From: Syntrophomonadaceae bacterium | GTDB taxonomy: Bacteria; Bacillota; Dethiobacteria; DTU022 | DNA: 6,395 nt | Assembly (NCBI GenBank): GCA_007127255.1 | Contig: SKZS01000194.1 | Location: forward strand, 1-6,395 | Direction: 5' to 3' | Shown here: positions 5,423 to 6,395 of the stretch, piece by piece | Numbering within the stretch: the first letter of the stretch is position 1 | Layout: the number at the start of each line of letters is the position of its first letter | Position numbers and translations under genes: made by a program | The notes under the pieces: model-generated | Told to the model about the DNA's origin: nothing | Seen by the model: only the letters and a program-made list of their open reading frames with translations | The model's database searches: none

Positions 5423-5451
5423 ATTATACTGAAATACTCTATTTATGGCAA
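5423..5451 (-). promoter_or_regulatory. SigA-type promoter for the small membrane protein gene
   Basis: On the minus strand TTGCCA (5451-5446) and TATAAT (5428-5423) are separated by exactly 17 nt. The -10 is perfect and the -35 matches 5 of 6 consensus positions, so this is the best vegetative promoter seen in the window. Transcription would begin near 5416, giving a leader of about 49 nt before the ATG at 5367. The promoter lies just beyond the stop of the glycosyltransferase gene, so the small gene need not depend on readthrough from it. Confidence 0.78.
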
Positions 5452-5511
5452 GATAACTTTACTAAAAACAGTGAATTACAGCATGTTGCTGCCGTTGTTA
5501 CGCTTATTGCG

Positions 5512-6395
5512 TTATTTTCTGTACGGCTTCCATATCCGGGTGGCATAGGCTCCGTCGTCGATCAAATCCTGATAGACCTCTAGCATTTGCTCTGCACAAT
5601 AGGTCGATGATACGAGGGCAGCATTTTTGTAAGCCTTTTTACTCATCCTGTCATAGAGCTTTCTGTCCTGCAGCAGGGAGAGTATTGCGTCAGTAAAGGC
5701 CGAAATAGATGGATCGGTTAAAATGCCGTCTTCACCATGCTCAACCATTTCTGCAGGGCCAAAAGCGCGGATTGCTACAGTAGGTAAACCGGTGGCTTTT
5801 GCTTCGCCTATGACAAGACCCTGTGTTTCTGTTACAGAAGGAAATACGAATAAATCTGCACTGGCATAGCAGTGGACAATCGTTTGGCGAGGCAGGACAC
5901 CGGTGAAGGTAATTTTATCTTCAAGGCCCATTTGCCGGCTCATTTTTTGTAGGTAGCTTTCCTGGGGGCCCTTGCCGACCAGGACCAGGTGAGTGGTCGG
6001 ATCTGTTTCCTGTACTATTTGGAAAGACTTCATTAAGAATGTTACATTTTTTTCTTTGCCCAGCCGTCCGACAAATAAAAGAACTTTTTCTTCCGGCTTT
6101 ATCCCGTGGTTTTCCCGCAACCAGTTGCGATCCAGGTTTTTGAATTCTTCAAGATCCACACCGGTGGGTATATTAACCAACGGAGCTTCTACACCAAGTC
6201 GTCGCAAATAATTGACAACCAGTTGTGAAGGAGTAACGACCATGTTGCAGCGATTGCAAAAATTCCGGGCAATATTCTGGACAACCTGTTTCGAGGTTTT
6301 TTCCGCAAAAGGAAAGTAATGGACATATTGATCATAAAGGGTGTGGAAAGTAAACACAAGAGGCAGCTTAAAACGTCTTGCCGCCCTTGCTCCCA
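5512..6395 (-). CDS. GT4-family glycosyltransferase, C-terminal part (5' end outside window)
   Basis: The minus-strand frame is open to the window edge and ends with TAA at 5514-5512, giving about 292 visible residues. The GTG at 6357 is not a convincing start, because the frame continues upstream with family-typical sequence (GARAARFKLPLVFTFHT). Around 95-100 N-terminal residues are probably missing from a protein of some 390. The GT-B fold features are clear: FHTLYDQYVHY (visible 15-25), VTPSQLV (52-58), NIPTGVDLEEF (73-83), the nucleotide-sugar-domain start LLFVGRLGKEKN (104-115) and the donor-site E-x7-E in TETQGLVIGEA (E188, E196). The TFHTLYDQYVHY segment resembles bacterial diacylglycerol glucosyltransferases and related lipid-modifying GT4 enzymes. 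A role in glycolipid or cell-envelope sugar synthesis is therefore plausible, but donor and acceptor cannot be read from sequence. The enzyme would act in the cytoplasm or at the inner membrane face. Confidence 0.92.
   Translation of the reverse strand, partial: GARAARRFKLPLVFTFHTLYDQYVHYFPFAEKTSKQVVQNIARNFCNRCNMVVTPSQLVVNYLRRLGVEAPLVNIPTGVDLEEFKNLDRNWLRENHGIKPEEKVLLFVGRLGKEKNVTFLMKSFQIVQETDPTTHLVLVGKGPQESYLQKMSRQMGLEDKITFTGVLPRQTIVHCYASADLFVFPSVTETQGLVIGEAKATGLPTVAIRAFGPAEMVEHGEDGILTDPSISAFTDAILSLLQDRKLYDRMSKKAYKNAALVSSTYCAEQMLEVYQDLIDDGAYATRIWKPYRK

Noticed and set aside
5479..5491. CAGCA/TGCTG hairpin behind the glycosyltransferase stop as a minus-strand terminator.
   Set aside because: The stem is only 5 bp with a 3-nt loop, and the T run (5468-5464) begins about 10 nt after it, too far for an intrinsic terminator.
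6355..6357. GTG as the start of the glycosyltransferase gene.
   Set aside because: The frame stays open to the window edge, and the upstream codons encode residues typical of the family, so the true start is outside the window.

Overview
The window looks like chromosomal sequence from an anaerobic, spore-forming member of the Bacillota, most likely a clostridial lineage. The evidence is a ymdB-spoVS gene pair, a SigH-type promoter in front of spoVS, strong AGGAGG-type ribosome binding sites, frequent GTG/TTG starts and a biotin-dependent sodium-pump decarboxylase module of the kind found in fermenting or syntrophic anaerobes. I cannot assign a genus from the sequence alone.

Layout, left to right. 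Positions 1-819 hold the 3' half of ymdB (metallophosphoesterase), an AT-rich dyad across its stop codon, a SigH-like promoter, spoVS, and a strong intrinsic terminator. Positions 839-5212 hold five plus-strand genes: a PHP-domain phosphoesterase, an OadG/MmdD-type small membrane subunit, a biotin carrier protein, the OadB/MmdB-type sodium-translocating membrane subunit, and gltX (glutamyl-tRNA synthetase). The last four are tightly packed (14-nt overlap, then gaps of 41 and 19 nt), so they are probably one transcript. A 92-nt AT-rich gap with promoter-like sequence precedes them. Positions 5213-5511 separate convergent gene groups. This stretch contains a minus-strand gene for a 38-residue single-span membrane protein, with its own ribosome binding site and a near-consensus SigA promoter. 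Positions 5512-6395 (minus strand) hold the C-terminal three quarters of a GT4 glycosyltransferase that runs off the window.

How the genes work together. The OadG-like subunit, the biotin carrier and the beta subunit are three of the four parts of a Na+-pumping decarboxylase. The carboxyltransferase (alpha) subunit that fixes substrate specificity is not in this window, so methylmalonyl-CoA, glutaconyl-CoA, oxaloacetate and malonate all remain possible; the gene order best matches methylmalonyl-CoA or glutaconyl-CoA decarboxylases. YmdB and SpoVS belong to a regulatory and sporulation neighbourhood common in Bacillota. No obvious functional link ties the PHP protein, GltX or the glycosyltransferase to the pump.

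I found no mobile element, CRISPR array, tRNA or rRNA, and nothing that amounts to a clearly new system. The points most worth a second look are the small membrane protein with its own promoter, the alpha-less pump module joined to gltX, and the terminator placed directly against the ribosome binding site of the PHP gene.
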